NCBI GenBank assembly: GCA_037179335.1
Contig: JAKZHN010000004.1
Span: 1,736,001-1,800,000 of the forward strand
Direction of reading: 5' to 3'
Source of the DNA: Cyclaneusma minus
Lineage: Eukaryota > Ascomycota > Leotiomycetes > Marthamycetales > Marthamycetaceae
Length of the DNA stretch: 64,000 bases
Below the pieces are notes generated by a model, which made no database searches, was not told the origin of the DNA, and was given only the letters and a program-made list of their open reading frames with translations. Shown one piece after another: positions 42,801-55,962 of this stretch (within the stretch, counting starts at the first letter, position 1; each line of letters begins with the position of its first letter). A program made the translations under genes and the position numbers.

Positions 42801-45800
42801 TGTTGTATTGGGTGGTTTGACTTGGACTTGACGAGAAACTTGGTAGGTGTTGGTGATGAAGATGAGGTTGAGGACTTGGAGACTGAAGTGGTTCGCAGAT
42901 GTGTCTTTGGTATCTTGATCTGGATCTTGATCGTTGATGTTGTTCTGGATGTTGGAATTCAAAATCGGGGTCCTCGCCTTCCCTTATATATCGATATCTC
43001 GCGGTTGCCCCCCTCCATGGACAAGCTCAAGCGCCCCCATGGCATCCCGTGGACGTCGTGTGCCCCCTGCCATATCGAGGCTGAGAAAGATGATTAATGG
43101 TACGAGCAAGCTGTTTGTGTCGACGGTAGCCTTACTTAGACATGCATTATACTATACCTCGTTTCTGCTGCTGTTAGCCTCAGCCTCGCCGTTTCCCGCC
43201 GTCAAGGATGTTATGCGACAGCCAACGAAAATAGTGCAACCTCCTGCAAAAGTACATCGCGGTGCGCAGCAGTCAAGGCGATTACGACAAATACGATGCG
43301 AGATGACAAGACCATGTCGCAGTACTTCGAGGAGAGATGCGTTCGAGGGAACCTAAGGTGGTTGTCATTACACTGCATAGAAGCACACGTTTTTAGCTAC
43401 CCTTGCAGCGAGCGGCTGCGATTCTGCGAGAACCCTTCTGCGAGAATACTTTCCACGACCCCGCGTATGTGCTTCTCCAGAACCACGTCGTACCCTGATC
43501 CATGAAGACGAGAAGACAAGGACAAGCTGAACGGGGCAGACGCAACGGCTCCACGCGTGGGCGCAGGGATGCAGTAAGACAGGTGGTGTGCGCAATCGTC
43601 TTTCCTGATGATTATGCCCTCCCTTTCAGTGACAGGCTGCCATGATCGGAGCGCCCGAGGCACGCCAGGTTGCCAAGGTGGGACTTGTCATTATGGGATA
43701 TGGAGATAGAGTCATGACCTCTCATGAAGTCTGGTCTGTGATTTCAAACTTGAAGAAGGGTGTGGGATGTCAGGGATTCGATCAGGGATTCGATCAGGGA
43801 TTCAGCGGAGTGCCTTGCACCGTGCACTCGGGGGATGCTGCCGAGAATCCCCGATTGAACCCCATGCTTATCAAGTTTGCCATCTCTGCAGAGAGTATCC
43901 CCTACTCTCCCACTGTACTTTCCTCTTCCTCTCGGGGAGTCTCGGCATCGGCTTCATTATCTGTCCTCTGAACTATCCGATTCGTGCGCTTTTGGAAGAT
44001 CTCTCAGTGCTGACATACTGAATCACCAGACACGAAGAGACGACTTCTGACCAGAAAGTCCACTCTACATGTAGCCCAGAACTTCAGAAGTACCGAGTAC
44101 CGGGTACGAAAGATCCTCCTCCGAGTGGGCCAGATCCGAGTCCAAGCCCTACGGAGTTCTGTGTAACTGTTGTGACTACTCCAGTGCTCCACTCTCAAAC
44201 GTTGAACGTTCTACATGTACCTTGAGAAACGGTTCTTAGCGGCCGGGTTACAGCGCCAAGAACGAGGGCGATACAGTAGTCAAGGTGCCGGTGACGACTT
44301 GTCTGCGATGACGATTCAGCCTTACAGCCGCAGACTCGAGATGCTGGTGCTGCAGTCTTTCGGGTGACATATTTATCTGTTCCAGCTTGATCTGTTTGGC
44401 TGGTCTAAGGTACCGAGTTGCGGTGTGGCAGACTGGCAGTCTTGTGATTGGTGGACGAAATCCGAGCCAGACGTACGTACACCCCAAAAGATGCCCCGTG
44501 TGCCTATTTCGAAGGCTGCCTAATTGACATTTTCATAGCAAAACTGATTATAAATGCAACAGCCTCGGTTTGGCTTACAAGCGCGGTTTCTATCAATGGT
44601 ATTATACCAGGGTAGCAGGTATTATTATCTGTAAATGCTTACAGTTCAGGCACAGCTTACCAATGTGGGGCTGCTATATGCAATGCACGGTCAAAAGGCG
44701 TCAAGTGGGTTCACGTGGATGGGAATTGGCATTTGGCAGTTCTTACTTATCCCGGGAACTGCCCTATTGTTGGTAAGAAAAACGTGGCCGAGCGGGATGG
44801 GTGGGGCTCATGGGGGCATCCTTCGTACCGATACAAGTTCCTGAGCTTGTGGCCAGGTTTGTACCTTCGTCAATTGACAGATAACTATTTCCAGGTTCCA
44901 GCCAGTTGGTTCAATGCGGGCTGAGCATTTCGAAGCTACCGGTCATCACTATCACTATCACATCAACTCTCAGTCAAACACTTCTCCGATGACGCTTCCT
45001 ATGACTCCTGGCCGACCGGATATCCACGAGGTTCTTTGCTAATCCTAGTTTGAGTGTCATCACGGGCACACTTTCAAGAACCATCCATCTTACCAGCCGC
45101 AATCGATGTCGTGCTACAAGCAACATTTGCAACACAGTCCTCCTCGTCGCCCAGGCACCAGCCTCACTCACGCCATATTCTATAGTGCGTAAGTGCGCCC
45201 TTCGCTTCATATCTGCACCTCCATCCCACGTCTTGCGTGTCCCCAATTATTCCAAATCAGGTCAAGAAGTCCGGGAATACGTGAGTGCTGAAGTAGCGTC
45301 TTTCTTTGAGGCTCAAGTTACGTATGGAGAGTGGGTAGGGCTGACCCCAGGCTGCATGGAACGCTACCATGGAACGTTCCATGCTTAGCCCTTAGGTAGC
45401 CGGTGGTATTCGGTAGCCACCGGTGTGGTGTGAGTGCCGCATGCAAGTTGCGAGGAAGCTTTCTAGGCCGAGCCTCGTGTCGTACAGTCGTACAAAGGGC
45501 GTTGGGGGCTTGAAGCTACACAAGTACATGAAGTGATGGCGCTGTTGGCGTTTTTGTGGGCTTTTGGGCGCGTTTCTGGAAAGCTTGGCGGGTTACGAGG
45601 GCAGTGCTGCGAACGATCAGAGACCTGCTCGGATATATGGATGCTAAACTGGACTGGCGTTTCATCAGCCTTATACCCGTTGTTGTATGACACTAACTCC
45701 GGTATCGGCCCTTGGAGGCCAAGGAGTGATAGCCGCAACCAGGGGACCAAAGCCTGTAGGTGGAAGCCCTCGAGCACTCGTCACTCATGATGGACCAGTC

Positions 45801-45954
45801 TTGGAACTCTACTAAGAGAACACTTCAGAATGTTCGTACTCCGGCACGCTTTCAAGATCCAGCGTTAGCTCCCGTAGGTCCGCGGCTTATCACCGCTGCA
45901 TTTGGCGGCTCCTGCATCTCGCTCCAATGAAGGGGCTTTCATTACTATCATCAC
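42801..45954. other. Gene-poor stretch, 3.2 kb
   Basis: Many short frames but none with a domain, good start or splice support. At about 43771-43805 the 12-base unit GATCAGGGATTC is repeated about three times in tandem. I see no gene, RNA or clear mobile element. Confidence 0.4.
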
Positions 45955-46656
45955 TTGAGAAGAAGACCGGTGAGTGTAATGTTCTTCTCATATCATCATG
46001 TTGGAAGGCCTCGGCTAGAATACAACATTCTGCTACATATTCAGAAGGGGGCGGAGAAGTGCTCATCTACATGGTCTCTACGACGACACAAAATATACAA
46101 CATCACAGAGAAAGAAACGCAACGCAAAGTCTGGTACCAATTCACCAGCACAGCCGATGAAGTCCTGGCCCGGTTCACAATCTTAGGGCTCTGCAAAGGC
46201 TGGCTAGTATACCGCGATGCTTCCGAATGGGCGAACTCCCGGAGTATTTTCACCAAAACGGATGCCAAGATATGGACCTGTGAGCATCCACCTGACCTTT
46301 GATTCTTCTACGGGAAAAACAAGGTAATCCCAATCGACCGGAAGAACGTACCTGAGAATCTTACCAAGGATGCTCTGGACAAGTATCCGGTGGGCTATCG
46401 GTATTCGGCGGTGGCGCAGGCTCGGCTGGGTCATCCGGTCTTGGTGAAGCTGCCGACGATGGATAATGAGGGGTTCGAGAGAATGTTGGGGGCTATGAAG
46501 GAGTGGATGGAGGGCGAGAGGTGGACATGGACTGGGATTGAGACGTTGAGGATTAGTAGGACTGGGATTAGGACGGCTAGAGAAGGGAGAAGAGAAGTGT
46601 CTGAACAGAGAAGCCTTCCACTCGACACGAGACCCCCTAGCTTCCAGGCTTACTGA
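45955..46656 (+). pseudogene. Probable decayed enzyme-like gene with an in-frame stop
   Basis: One reading frame is open over about 700 bases except for a single TGA at 46300-46302. Sequence on both sides looks coding: KIYNITEKETQRKVWYQFTS before the stop, and VPENLTKDALDKYPVGYRY and GFERMLGAMKEWMEGERW after it. The first part faintly resembles SnoaL/NTF2-like small enzymes of fungi, which is only a suggestion. No intron with proper signals removes the TGA in frame and no convincing start is present. It is therefore likely a truncated pseudogene; a sequencing error is the alternative. Confidence 0.4.
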
Positions 46657-49137
46657 GTTAACATGGGTCTCAAACAAACGTTATTTCGGCCCTATGGGGT
46701 CTTGGCTGAAGTTAGGGCCTTGGGGGTGGCTATGCGGCGCCCTTCGGAAGTTGGGACACAAGACGATCCCTGTTCCGCATATTCGTTCCGTTAACCCCTG
46801 TTTCTGGAAGCAACGAGATCCTGCCACGGCAATTGTCTACTGGATGACACACGCGGCTTCTCAGGTTTCACCCCCACGGTTCGAGGATACAGCGGGGATA
46901 GCGAGATAGGCAAACTGCTAGGCTCCCGACTTCAGCCCAAAGAACCTCGTGATCCGGTATCAGAGAGTGATTTCTCGAGATATAGCCAAGGTACAGAGTA
47001 GGATAGGTCAAGGAGATGATGCCGCTTTGGGAATGCGGATGCGAGGATGGAAAACTGGTCTGTATGACTTTTTGGATGACTCACCGGGGCATTGCTAGAG
47101 CTGTAATGAAGGGCGGACTTAAGAGTTCAAGACTCGCTGCATTTACGACGTCGCTCGTTCCTATCGGACCTACCCCAGTCTCCAGTCTCACGGATGTCAC
47201 GGGTCTCACGGTTAAAAATGCGACTTGAGCAAATTAGACGGGGCGCCAGAGGCCTGGTTCCTGGAAAAATCAATAGGACTTCTGCAGTTCTGCCCCTACA
47301 TGCATCTTTCACCGGGGAACAGGGATCCAGTCTGCGGCGTGCTCGTGTGGAATGAGGGGTTCATGTCCCAGGGCGTCGGTTGCTGGAACCTCGGATCAGA
47401 CATATGGTCTCAGATGGGGCGTCTGTGCGTGATAGAATGGCAATGCCACATACCCTAGAGACTCGGCTTCGATCCCCTGAACTTGGCCATCATCATCATA
47501 TGCTATTCGGATACGCCGAATAATGTCATGGCTTCGAATGACTTGATCAATCTATCGGGGTTGGATCAACTTCCCCGTTTGGCTCCCTGTGCACATCATT
47601 CTCCACTTTCTGCCCCGCCCTCAACCTTGATGGATCCGCAATTGATACATGTAATCACCCCACGCTTTGCCTTCGCTCCCCCAGTGACAGTCACAATGGC
47701 AGTGTTTCGGACGAAAGGGACCCCAAGAGAGCCTCGACAGTCGATAGGCTCGATAGCCTCAAGAAGCATTGAGCGGCATAGCCTCAATTCACAAATGGTT
47801 ACGACCCCATCACCATTCGTCAGCGTGTGAACCGGTTGGGACTCATGCATTGACATTTGACATCAAGACTCGGTCCGTCCTGGCAAGGCCCGCTCCAACC
47901 TTCCGGGAAGGCATCAACCTTACTACGACGACGCACGTAGAGTAGGGTATATCGAGTCACATGCCTCAGAATGCAATTTCAGAGGGCTATGCATTTTAAG
48001 AATCAAGGTCAAAAATAAACCAGCTGGACCAATCTCTGGAGCAGGTATCTGACGGTCTTTTTTTTTCACCAAATTCTACAACTTCTGAAGTTTTGAAATC
48101 ATTGCTGAACTTCCACGATTGTCATTTCCTATTTCTATCTATACCTTTAGGCTTTCAGTGCCTCCATCTCCTTCTTAGTCACCACCTTTCCTGGCTTCAA
48201 ATTCTTCGTGTATCTTATGCGTCTCCAATCTCCATTTCAGCAAGCGAGGAGAAGCAGAGTTAGGTACTGAGTTAACCCGATGCCGAATCGATGGGATATT
48301 CAAAACACCGAGTTTGAGATGAAATCTCGAGACGAGGCTGTTTTTGTCCAAGTTTCGTAAATGTAGATTCCAAATTGATTCATGATTCAGTGGTGACGGA
48401 TATCGTTATTTTTGCGAATAGGGATGGGGATGATTTCGAACCTGGAATTATTCGTCTACGTAAGTTGGCCATGCAAATTGCTTGTATGCTTGATATGATG
48501 GGGATTGCTAAAAACAGGGCGAAGAAGACCGGGCTCAGATATATCCCGGCAAAGTCAAAAGTACCCAGACCACCACACTGCGCAAGTTTAGCTCTCTACG
48601 CGAGGCCCAATTATCAAATTTCTCGAACCCTTGCAATGTCAGACACCAAGGCTTCGAAAGGAAATCATAACTCTGATTCACTTATCAAGGTTTCCTAACA
48701 CGTACTTTAACTTGGGTCACTTTATTTTACATGACAGGTCTGTCCTAATCGAGTGCCAATATGTGGACTGAACGTGTGAACCAAATCACGAGTTGGAGTG
48801 GCCTTCAGATATGTGCCGCAATGATCACTAACATTTCAATGATTCGGGGATTTAAACCCCCTTCGAGTGTTTCATAACATGTTCACAGCATGGTTGTTGC
48901 AAGCAACAAGTAACACAAGTTCACACAGCACATCACACAGCATCAAAACAGAGTCAAGGGGCAAAGACTTTTGCATTGAAGACGTATACTCTAATCGAAG
49001 TCCAACGCTCCAAGAGTCGTCGTTATGAAACTTCCTAGCATACAAATACAATGATCGGTAGGTTTTTCGAAACTCCGATCACTAGAACAACCGGTCTCTG
49101 GGACAAGAAGTTCTACTTCCATCTCGGAACAAACAGC
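46657..49137. other. Gene-poor stretch, 2.5 kb
   Basis: No supported gene. Frames of up to 115 codons have no recognisable feature. The right end should be the 3' UTR of the allergen-like gene. Confidence 0.4.
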
Positions 49138-49993
49138 TTATTTCATGAAGCCAGCCTTGCCGTCACCATCGGCATCAATCTTGGGGTTCATCTTGTCCAT
49201 CAAGCTAGGCTTGCCATTGGTATCATGGGTGGCATGCTTGTCGTGGGTGCCGTGGGTGCCGGTGGTGTCGTGCATGCCGCTGCCGTTGTGGGTACCGTGG
49301 GTGCCGTGGCCGCTCTCGCCAGCAAGAGTGCGGGGCTCGCCGGCAAAGGCATCCGTTCGCTCCTCGCGGCCTCCGATGCTGCCTCCGGCCTTCTGGAACT
49401 CGTCCATGGACATGGCGGGCAGGGCAGAGGCAGTGTGGTGCTTGGCTTCGTTGTGGTGGACCTCGTGGACCTGCTTGGTGTTGTGGACGATGTGGGGTTG
49501 GATGGTCTCCTTGTCAACGACTGGCTGGATGGTCTCGTGGACGTCTACGAATGGATGTTAGTTCTGTGGTGATGGAAGGGGATTGGGATGGGAGGATCTT
49601 ACGGTGGTGGACATGCTCGCCGGTCACTGTTGGGGACATTGCCGAGGTGTGCTGGGTCTCGTTGACATCGCGGGAGTTCTTGAACTGGGCACGCTCGGCC
49701 TCTAGGGTCTTGTTGATGTGGTCATTGTTGCCGTGCTGGACGTGCTTGTGCTCGACCTCGCCGAGCTGGTGGGTGTGCTTCTCGGGGAGAACCTCTTGGT
49801 GCTGGATTGGCTGGACAGTGGTGTGGTGGTGGTCTTGGTGCACCTCACGGTCGACGGCATGCTGAGTCTCGGTATGCTGGGTGGGGCTGACGGTCTCGTG
49901 TTGCACGGCGGGGGCGACTTTCTCGTGGACTGTGGTGTCGTTTTGGCCGTCCTTGTTGAGGAAGCTGGAAACGGCTGCCTTGGCTTTCTCCAT
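49138..49993 (-). CDS. Histidine-rich allergen-like hydrophilic protein
   Basis: Predicted 265-residue soluble protein. Exons are 49993-49603 and 49544-49138; the 58-nt intron (GTAAGA..GTAG) splits a His codon. It matches, by pattern, a fungal family often annotated as putative allergen: MEKAKAAVSSFLNKDG, EKVAPAVQHE, REVHQDHHHTTVQPIQ, EVLPEKHTHQLGEVEHKH, then HVHETIQPVV, VHEVHHNEAKHHTASALP and GREERTDAFAGEP. The C terminus carries Gly/Thr/His repeats (about five GTHG-like or DTNG-like units) and ends DADGDGKAGFMK, an EF-hand-like acidic motif. Members are abundant, stress-responsive and intrinsically disordered; the biochemical role is unknown. There is no signal peptide. The start at 49993 is favoured by family similarity over an upstream ATG. 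Confidence 0.85.
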
Positions 49994-52058
49994 TTTGACG
50001 ATTGAAGGTGTTGTAGGGGTTGTCTGAGGTGATGTGAAAGTCTGGTGTTGGGAAGGGCGGAATTGGTTTGTTTTGGAGGATTGAGTGATGAGAGGGATGG
50101 AGGAAAAGGGGACAGCTCCGATCTTAAGTAGTAGCTGGATAGAACATGAAATCACACTAGACAGCCCCTCAGTTGGACCCTGAAGGTGCTATCCTCCAAG
50201 CGACGACTGCCTCATATGGAGGATGATGCAAAAGCCAAGGGCTCCTCCTTCTGTACAAAGAGCGACCCTAACTGGCAGAAGCAGCTATGGCGCAGTCTCT
50301 GCTGACCGATTGGTGAAGACGTAGACCAGAACAAGGAAGTTGGACTTGTCGAGGAGTGGCTTGACAGCTATGGAGGGGAGCTAACTACTAGCCATACGGT
50401 AACACAAACAACGGGCTTTGATGAAGCATGGCTGGACCTAGCTATCCTTTAGGCGCGATGATGATGGTGGTTGAAGAGATGACGTCCGGGCTGGCCACAA
50501 TGGGGGAAAGAAGAAAGGCATGTATGGAGATCTCCCGCCGGCTACTTTACCGACCAGCTGGAAGGCATTTCCCAGGAACTGAAAGGCCTGGAGTGCAGAT
50601 CCGACTTGCATTGTGGGGCTGTGGCGTTCACTGACAACGGACAACGGGAAGTGGAATGGGGAAACGCCAGTGACATTGAAATAGGAAGGACTGGTTCGAA
50701 GCCTGAATTGGGAGGCAGGCAGGCCGCATGCGGATATTGGTCATCGGATTGAATTGCTTTTCAGCTTGAAGCCCCGGGCAGCTTTGCTTTCAAGCAGGCT
50801 CGTCTTGCAACATCTTTGTACTGGCAGCGTCATAGAATATGCGGTGGCCCAGTGACAAGCTGATGTCTCAATATCCAATTCCTGGAATCCTGAAAGCGAA
50901 ATGCGATCAAGACAATATCATTACATCGACCGAGACATGGACGTTGAACAGAATGTTGTGGTCGAAGGTGGTGGTGGGGTGGATCGTCATTGAGATCCAA
51001 GTGCGATCTAGAAACACAGGGGTGTCTTTGGCGGGGGCTTGGCAATCACATGACAGCAAGCTCGGAGTTGGGAGCTCGAAGAACACGTGGCAGCACGTGG
51101 CAGCCGTAGCCGTGGTATCATGGCTGATGAGGATGTCGCCGTGGCGGGTTACCAAAGAATCATGACTTATAGCTATCGCGGTTTGGATGAACTCGGTTCG
51201 CGCCGTTACCTGATCTGGCGGTTAGTTCCCCAGCTAATAGGAACTCGGAGTTAGCAAAGTCAAAAAGGAAGTCATGCCATCGCGTCCAGTCGGCAGTGTC
51301 AAGTGTCAAGTATGTTTCAACACGAACAGCTTCAGTGTCGTACTTTTAACGGAGTCCACACTCCACCATTTCGAAGTTCAATTCAGTTCGCTCTCGCTTA
51401 TCTCGCGCTTTGACAGCAAGATCTCGGCATATTATTCCCAGTCCTCATAATATCCGTTTCCCCACACTCATCTGTTTCTCAATTTCTCCTCTGTTCATTT
51501 CTCAATTTCTCCTTCGTTTCTTCGGCACTCTCTGGAGTTTGCGGGCACGGCCGCCTTGAAGCAGCAATGCCCCTAAACTCGAAGGCGGCCAGCGCTGCCA
51601 ATCTTTGCCCTTAGGGGTCTGGCCCAGCAAACGCCAGCTGGCGTGACGCAAAGCCTGGACTAGCGATAGCTTCATACTCATTCTCCTTTTAGCCTCTCTC
51701 GGCTCCCTTTCCCTGCGCGTCGCAATTCGAAAATGTCGACTCCTTATCCTGAACGATAAATAGACTTTCGCGATGCCCAACTAGCGACCGGGTACCTACC
51801 TGTACGTTTGTCTCCCCACCCGAAGAAGCTTTCCGTTTGGTGAGCACGGCCTCAGCTGTCAGCTGCACTCGACCGAGGGCTGAAGTTGATTGCTTTTTCT
51901 GCGAAGAGAGAGGACTCAAGTCCATGCAAACGGCGCCAATCCCCTAGTCCGAGTCTACCTTCACTAAGACGAGAGAGACTGGCCATTGACGCGACGCGAC
52001 TGCCAAGTCCAAGGACGACTCGTCCGCGCCTCAACCGACCTCCGACTCGACAACATCC
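49994..52058. other. Intergenic, 2.1 kb
   Basis: Holds the promoters of the allergen-like gene (left) and of the disordered-protein gene (right). Two CACGTG E-boxes lie 10 bases apart at 51084-51089 and 51094-51099, a possible bHLH (Pho4-like) site that is not near a start codon. No gene is visible. Confidence 0.35.
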
Positions 52059-55000
52059 ATGTTTGGCGGCTTCTTCTCTCGCGGCAAGACTGCGACAGCC
52101 CAGAAAAAGAAAACCGGAGACGTTGGCCGTCTGGATGACAATGTACTGGTAGCTGTCCCATACCACGCCGCCCTCCGGGGCAAGACTCCTGCCTTGGGCA
52201 CTTTCCCAGTTGCAGGGAATGGCCCCAATCCCCTCGACCAGATCCGGCGGAAGGCCCAGGAGAGGAACAGAAAACTACGGGCTGAGGCTCTTGATCATGG
52301 GGACGATGAAGAAGCAGCACCGCCGCCGAGCATCCCTCGCGATAGAACACCGTCTATGAACAGCAACGGTCGAACAAGTCGGCCAAGGAGCGCTCCCAAT
52401 CGCAAATCCAGTGCTCCTGTCGTGCCAGCGGAACACACAATGCCTGCAATGGGTTCTCGGCCGCCTGCCGCCTTCTTCTCGAGAACGAGGTCGTCATCAA
52501 TTGGGACGCTTGGAAAGCCATCTGCGAAATACCCGCTTCCTGAATTGCCGGTCGAACTCCAGCGACCGGGAAGCCGCCCCAAGTCGTTCATTCGAAGCGC
52601 TGGCCGAGACAGCTCTTCTTTACGTACGCCAACGTTGCAGAGCACTAAGGAACGCTCGTCGATATCTCAGAGTCGAGAAAATAAAAATGTCGATATAATC
52701 GATGCCGTCGCAACTATGAGCAATGCACACGAGCGGGCGACGTCGAAACACAAGGTCAAAGCCAACGGTCTCCGCTCGTACGGGGAAGATGTTGCTGATC
52801 GGAATCGGAACGGCGATTATGAATACCGACCGCCTTCGATGCGTAGGAATGAAGCGACGTCTCAATCATTCAGTTCCGCACGCCCAATAGCACCATCTTA
52901 CAGTGCTAAGATGACCGCCGACCCTATGCCAAGGCTCCCCTTTTCCGCACCGAAATCTTTCTCGTCCTCTGCCTGGATAACGAGAGATGATGAACCATCC
53001 CAGAGGGACAATGGGAAGGGCCGAGGCAGAACACGTGCCAGGAAAGATAGCCACAACAGCCAGAATTCTGAACCACCTAGTGTGGATGACGAATCAACTG
53101 TAAGGGGTCGAAGGACACACCGAGGTGCTAATCGGCCGTCCAGTGGCAAAGTGGTGGCACATGGGTCATCTACTCAGGACCAGTTGTCGCGCCGAGATTC
53201 TTACTCGTCTGTTGATACCAATCTGACTAGCGTGACAACGGGCTCAAGTACTCGCGCATACTATCCTGAGACCTACATCCCGAAACGAGGACCCCAGAGG
53301 TCGCCAGTCAACAAACCAGGGGAGATGCGAGATGTGTCTTCCAGGATACTGGCCCAAGCAATCCAAGCCGCGGATCGAAGCGGGTCAAGCACTGTGTCTG
53401 GGAAATCCCCAATGTCTCCACCGATGTCTGATTCAAACCATTCGGCCATCACGTCTCCTTCGTCGTCTACACATCCACAATCTGCAGGGAATCGAAAGAC
53501 GACTCCCAATAGAAACACTAGCAAACGCCTATCCATGCGAAGGGCATCTGAGCCCGAAGAATTGCCTTCAATACCGAACGAAAACGAATACCCGATACCA
53601 ATATTGTCTCAAATAAGTCCTCACAAAAAGAGGAATCGAGGTAACTCAGTCACCTACTCGCCGTTTCCGTCAACAACTACTGGACATAAGCGTGCCAGCC
53701 AGGAAGCTAATATTCGACCAGACTCACAGCGAATGAATGGTAACGAAGTCGCTGAGGCTCTGAACAAAGGTAAAGGTGCTGCAAGAGCGCTCCAAAAAGC
53801 CACGACCTCCGAGTCCAATGGAAAACCTGCGCCAAAATCATCCAAAGCCTCAAGTCAGAAGAGCCCCACGTATGCCGCGAATGGAGGATCCGAGGGTAGA
53901 GTATATGTAGATACCGAGGTCACGACGAGACAGCGTGAGTGTATTCCTGCAGGAAAACACAATTCTTTGGCAGACTACTAACACCTGTGAAGCCGTCGTT
54001 CGTGAGCACGTAAAGTCCAAGAGGCATAGTATCCGAGAAGAACAAGTAGAGCGAGAGATAAACAACTACGACGTATACCACCGCACTCAGCCTGTCAAAG
54101 ACACTGAAGTCAAGCCCGCAAAGCACTGGGTGGAAGCCACTCTCCCCAACGGTCGCAAAACCATGGTCGAGCTCCCCGAAGACGAAATCTCAGACGACTA
54201 CAAACCTACGAAGCAATTCGTCACCAGGACCTCTCCCAATGGCACACTACGAGTCGCCGACATGGCCGACATGAACGACGACACCTCGCACCCCCCACGA
54301 CGCTCCAACAGTAAACAATACCTGAAATCTGCATCACCACCCCGCTCCTCCCGACCTGTCGAAATGTCCCGCGAGCAAGTCAATAGCAGGAACGCCAACG
54401 CCAACTACCTTCATGCCGACTCCGACGTTTCCTCGCACAATCTCTACGACGACGAAGACGACGAATCCGACGACCCCGCCGCACCCCCCATCGTCCGCCG
54501 CACCGTCCACCACGCCCCTCCCCCACAATCCTCCTTCTACAACGAACCCACCTCCTCCGCGTCCGAAAAACGCACCAGCATGTTTGAAAACTTCGACTAC
54601 TCCTTCGCCGAAGACTCCCGCTCCACTTCCGGCTCGGAACCCTACTCCTCCTCCATCGCATCCGACTCGGACAACGATGACGGTGACGATTACCGCACGC
54701 CTCGAATCAACAGCAATAGGTTTTCTCGAAATATTGATAATCGGAGCGTGTTGCTTGATGATAGTCAGAGCGAGGAAAGAGAAAGTAGCATGGAGAGCGC
54801 GAGGCTGGAGGAGGATTTGCTGTTTAGGGATTTTGGGTATGGCGTGGAAGGTGATTTACCGGGATTGCCGGTGCCGGGGGCGGCTGTGGTGCCGCCGCCT
54901 AGGACGAGCAGTTTGGGGGTTCCTGCGCAGCGGCAGCAGCAGAAGACGAGGAGGGAGAGTAATACTGGCAATAATAGTAGGGAGAAGGAGGCGGCGGAGA

Positions 55001-55062
55001 AGTTGAAGAGGAGGAGAGAGGAGTTAAAGGGGAGGGTGCCGGGGATTAAAGTCAGGGACTGA
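52059..55062 (+). CDS. Large disordered protein of unknown function
   Basis: Predicted 981-residue protein. Exons are 52059-53934 and 53993-55062; the 58-nt intron (GTGAGT..CTACTAACA..GAAG) has a textbook branch site. I do not recognise the family. The N terminus (MFGGFFSRGK.. TGDVGRLDDNVLVAVPYHAA, then NPLDQIRRKAQERNRKLRAE) is the most structured part. Residues 100-620 are Ser/Pro/Arg-rich and disordered. After the intron, HWVEATLPNGRKTMVELPED and TKQFVTRTSPNGTLRV form a short pair of related segments. Acidic and Ser-rich tracts follow. The C terminus has a coiled-coil-like, basic EKEAAEKLKRRREELKGRVP. Many SP/TP and RxxS sites suggest regulation by phosphorylation. A cytoskeletal or signalling scaffold role is speculation. 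Confidence 0.8.
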
Positions 55063-55962
55063 GGATGCTTAGGGGGTTTTCTCGGGAGTTGGGAGCGGGT
55101 GGGTGATGGTGGCTTTTTTGATGTCTTTGGAGTGTGGTTTTTATGGCTTACGAGTCTGTTGTATGGATATGATGCCCTTGGTTGGATTGTATTCTTTCAT
55201 GATTCTGTGGTGCAGGTTGAGGTGGTCGGGAAGGAAATTATCTCTCTTTGTAATAACAGGGGGGAGCATGAAGTCTTGGGTGGACTGGCATTTTTTTACT
55301 GTTAGGTTGAATGAGCAGGAATACCCATAGGTTTCGATTTTTCTGCTTTTTCTTCCCGTGCGTTGTTTCTGTGGTGCTGACTTGAAATACGGGAAAGTCG
55401 TCTTTCCAAGCTATGGTAGATATGAAACGACGAGTGGGAGAGACTGTCAGTGTCGTGGGAAAGCAGCACTGATTACGGATACATTATGCAATTGGGAGTC
55501 TTGAGTGCATTTCTGCGGGGTTGAGAAGGGTGAGGGCAGAGAGAGATATGACTACACATCGACTTTGCGGGAGGCTGGCGGTTGCGAGTCGGGAGGTATG
55601 ATCGATGGATGCCGAAGGAAGTTCAAGGAAGGTGAGAGGACGCTTTTCGACTGGGCGCAGTCAGTATGAAATGGGGTAATGTGTTGGGCCAGAGTAACAG
55701 GTCCGAATCATGGGTTCGGTAGACCTCACTGATCGCTGGGGATGAGAACGACGGGTTCCAGCAGGTGCGCATAAGATGAGATTTGGCGGATGGGAAGGAC
55801 GTGACCGAGGTGAGGCGAAGCGAGTAGGGAAACTCTGAAGGAGGAGGCAAAGCAGTTGGGTGGGTGGGCTTGTGGGCAGGGAGCTGTGTGGCGAGAAATG
55901 AGTGATGATGTGCCCCTGGGCCTGGCTTTGAGATCGGGCTGAAAATGATTCCGAGGAAAATG
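55063..55962. other. Intergenic
   Basis: Downstream region of the 981-residue protein, G/T-rich at first. I see no gene before the SINE-like copy. Confidence 0.35.

Noticed and set aside
43771..43805. CRISPR-like or phage-type direct repeats
   Set aside because: Only about three 12-base units directly abutting each other with no spacers, in a fungal genome; a simple microsatellite.
51084..51099. Paired CACGTG boxes as a phosphate-response promoter
   Set aside because: About 1 kb from the nearest start codons and far from the phosphatase gene; two six-base palindromes can occur by chance.
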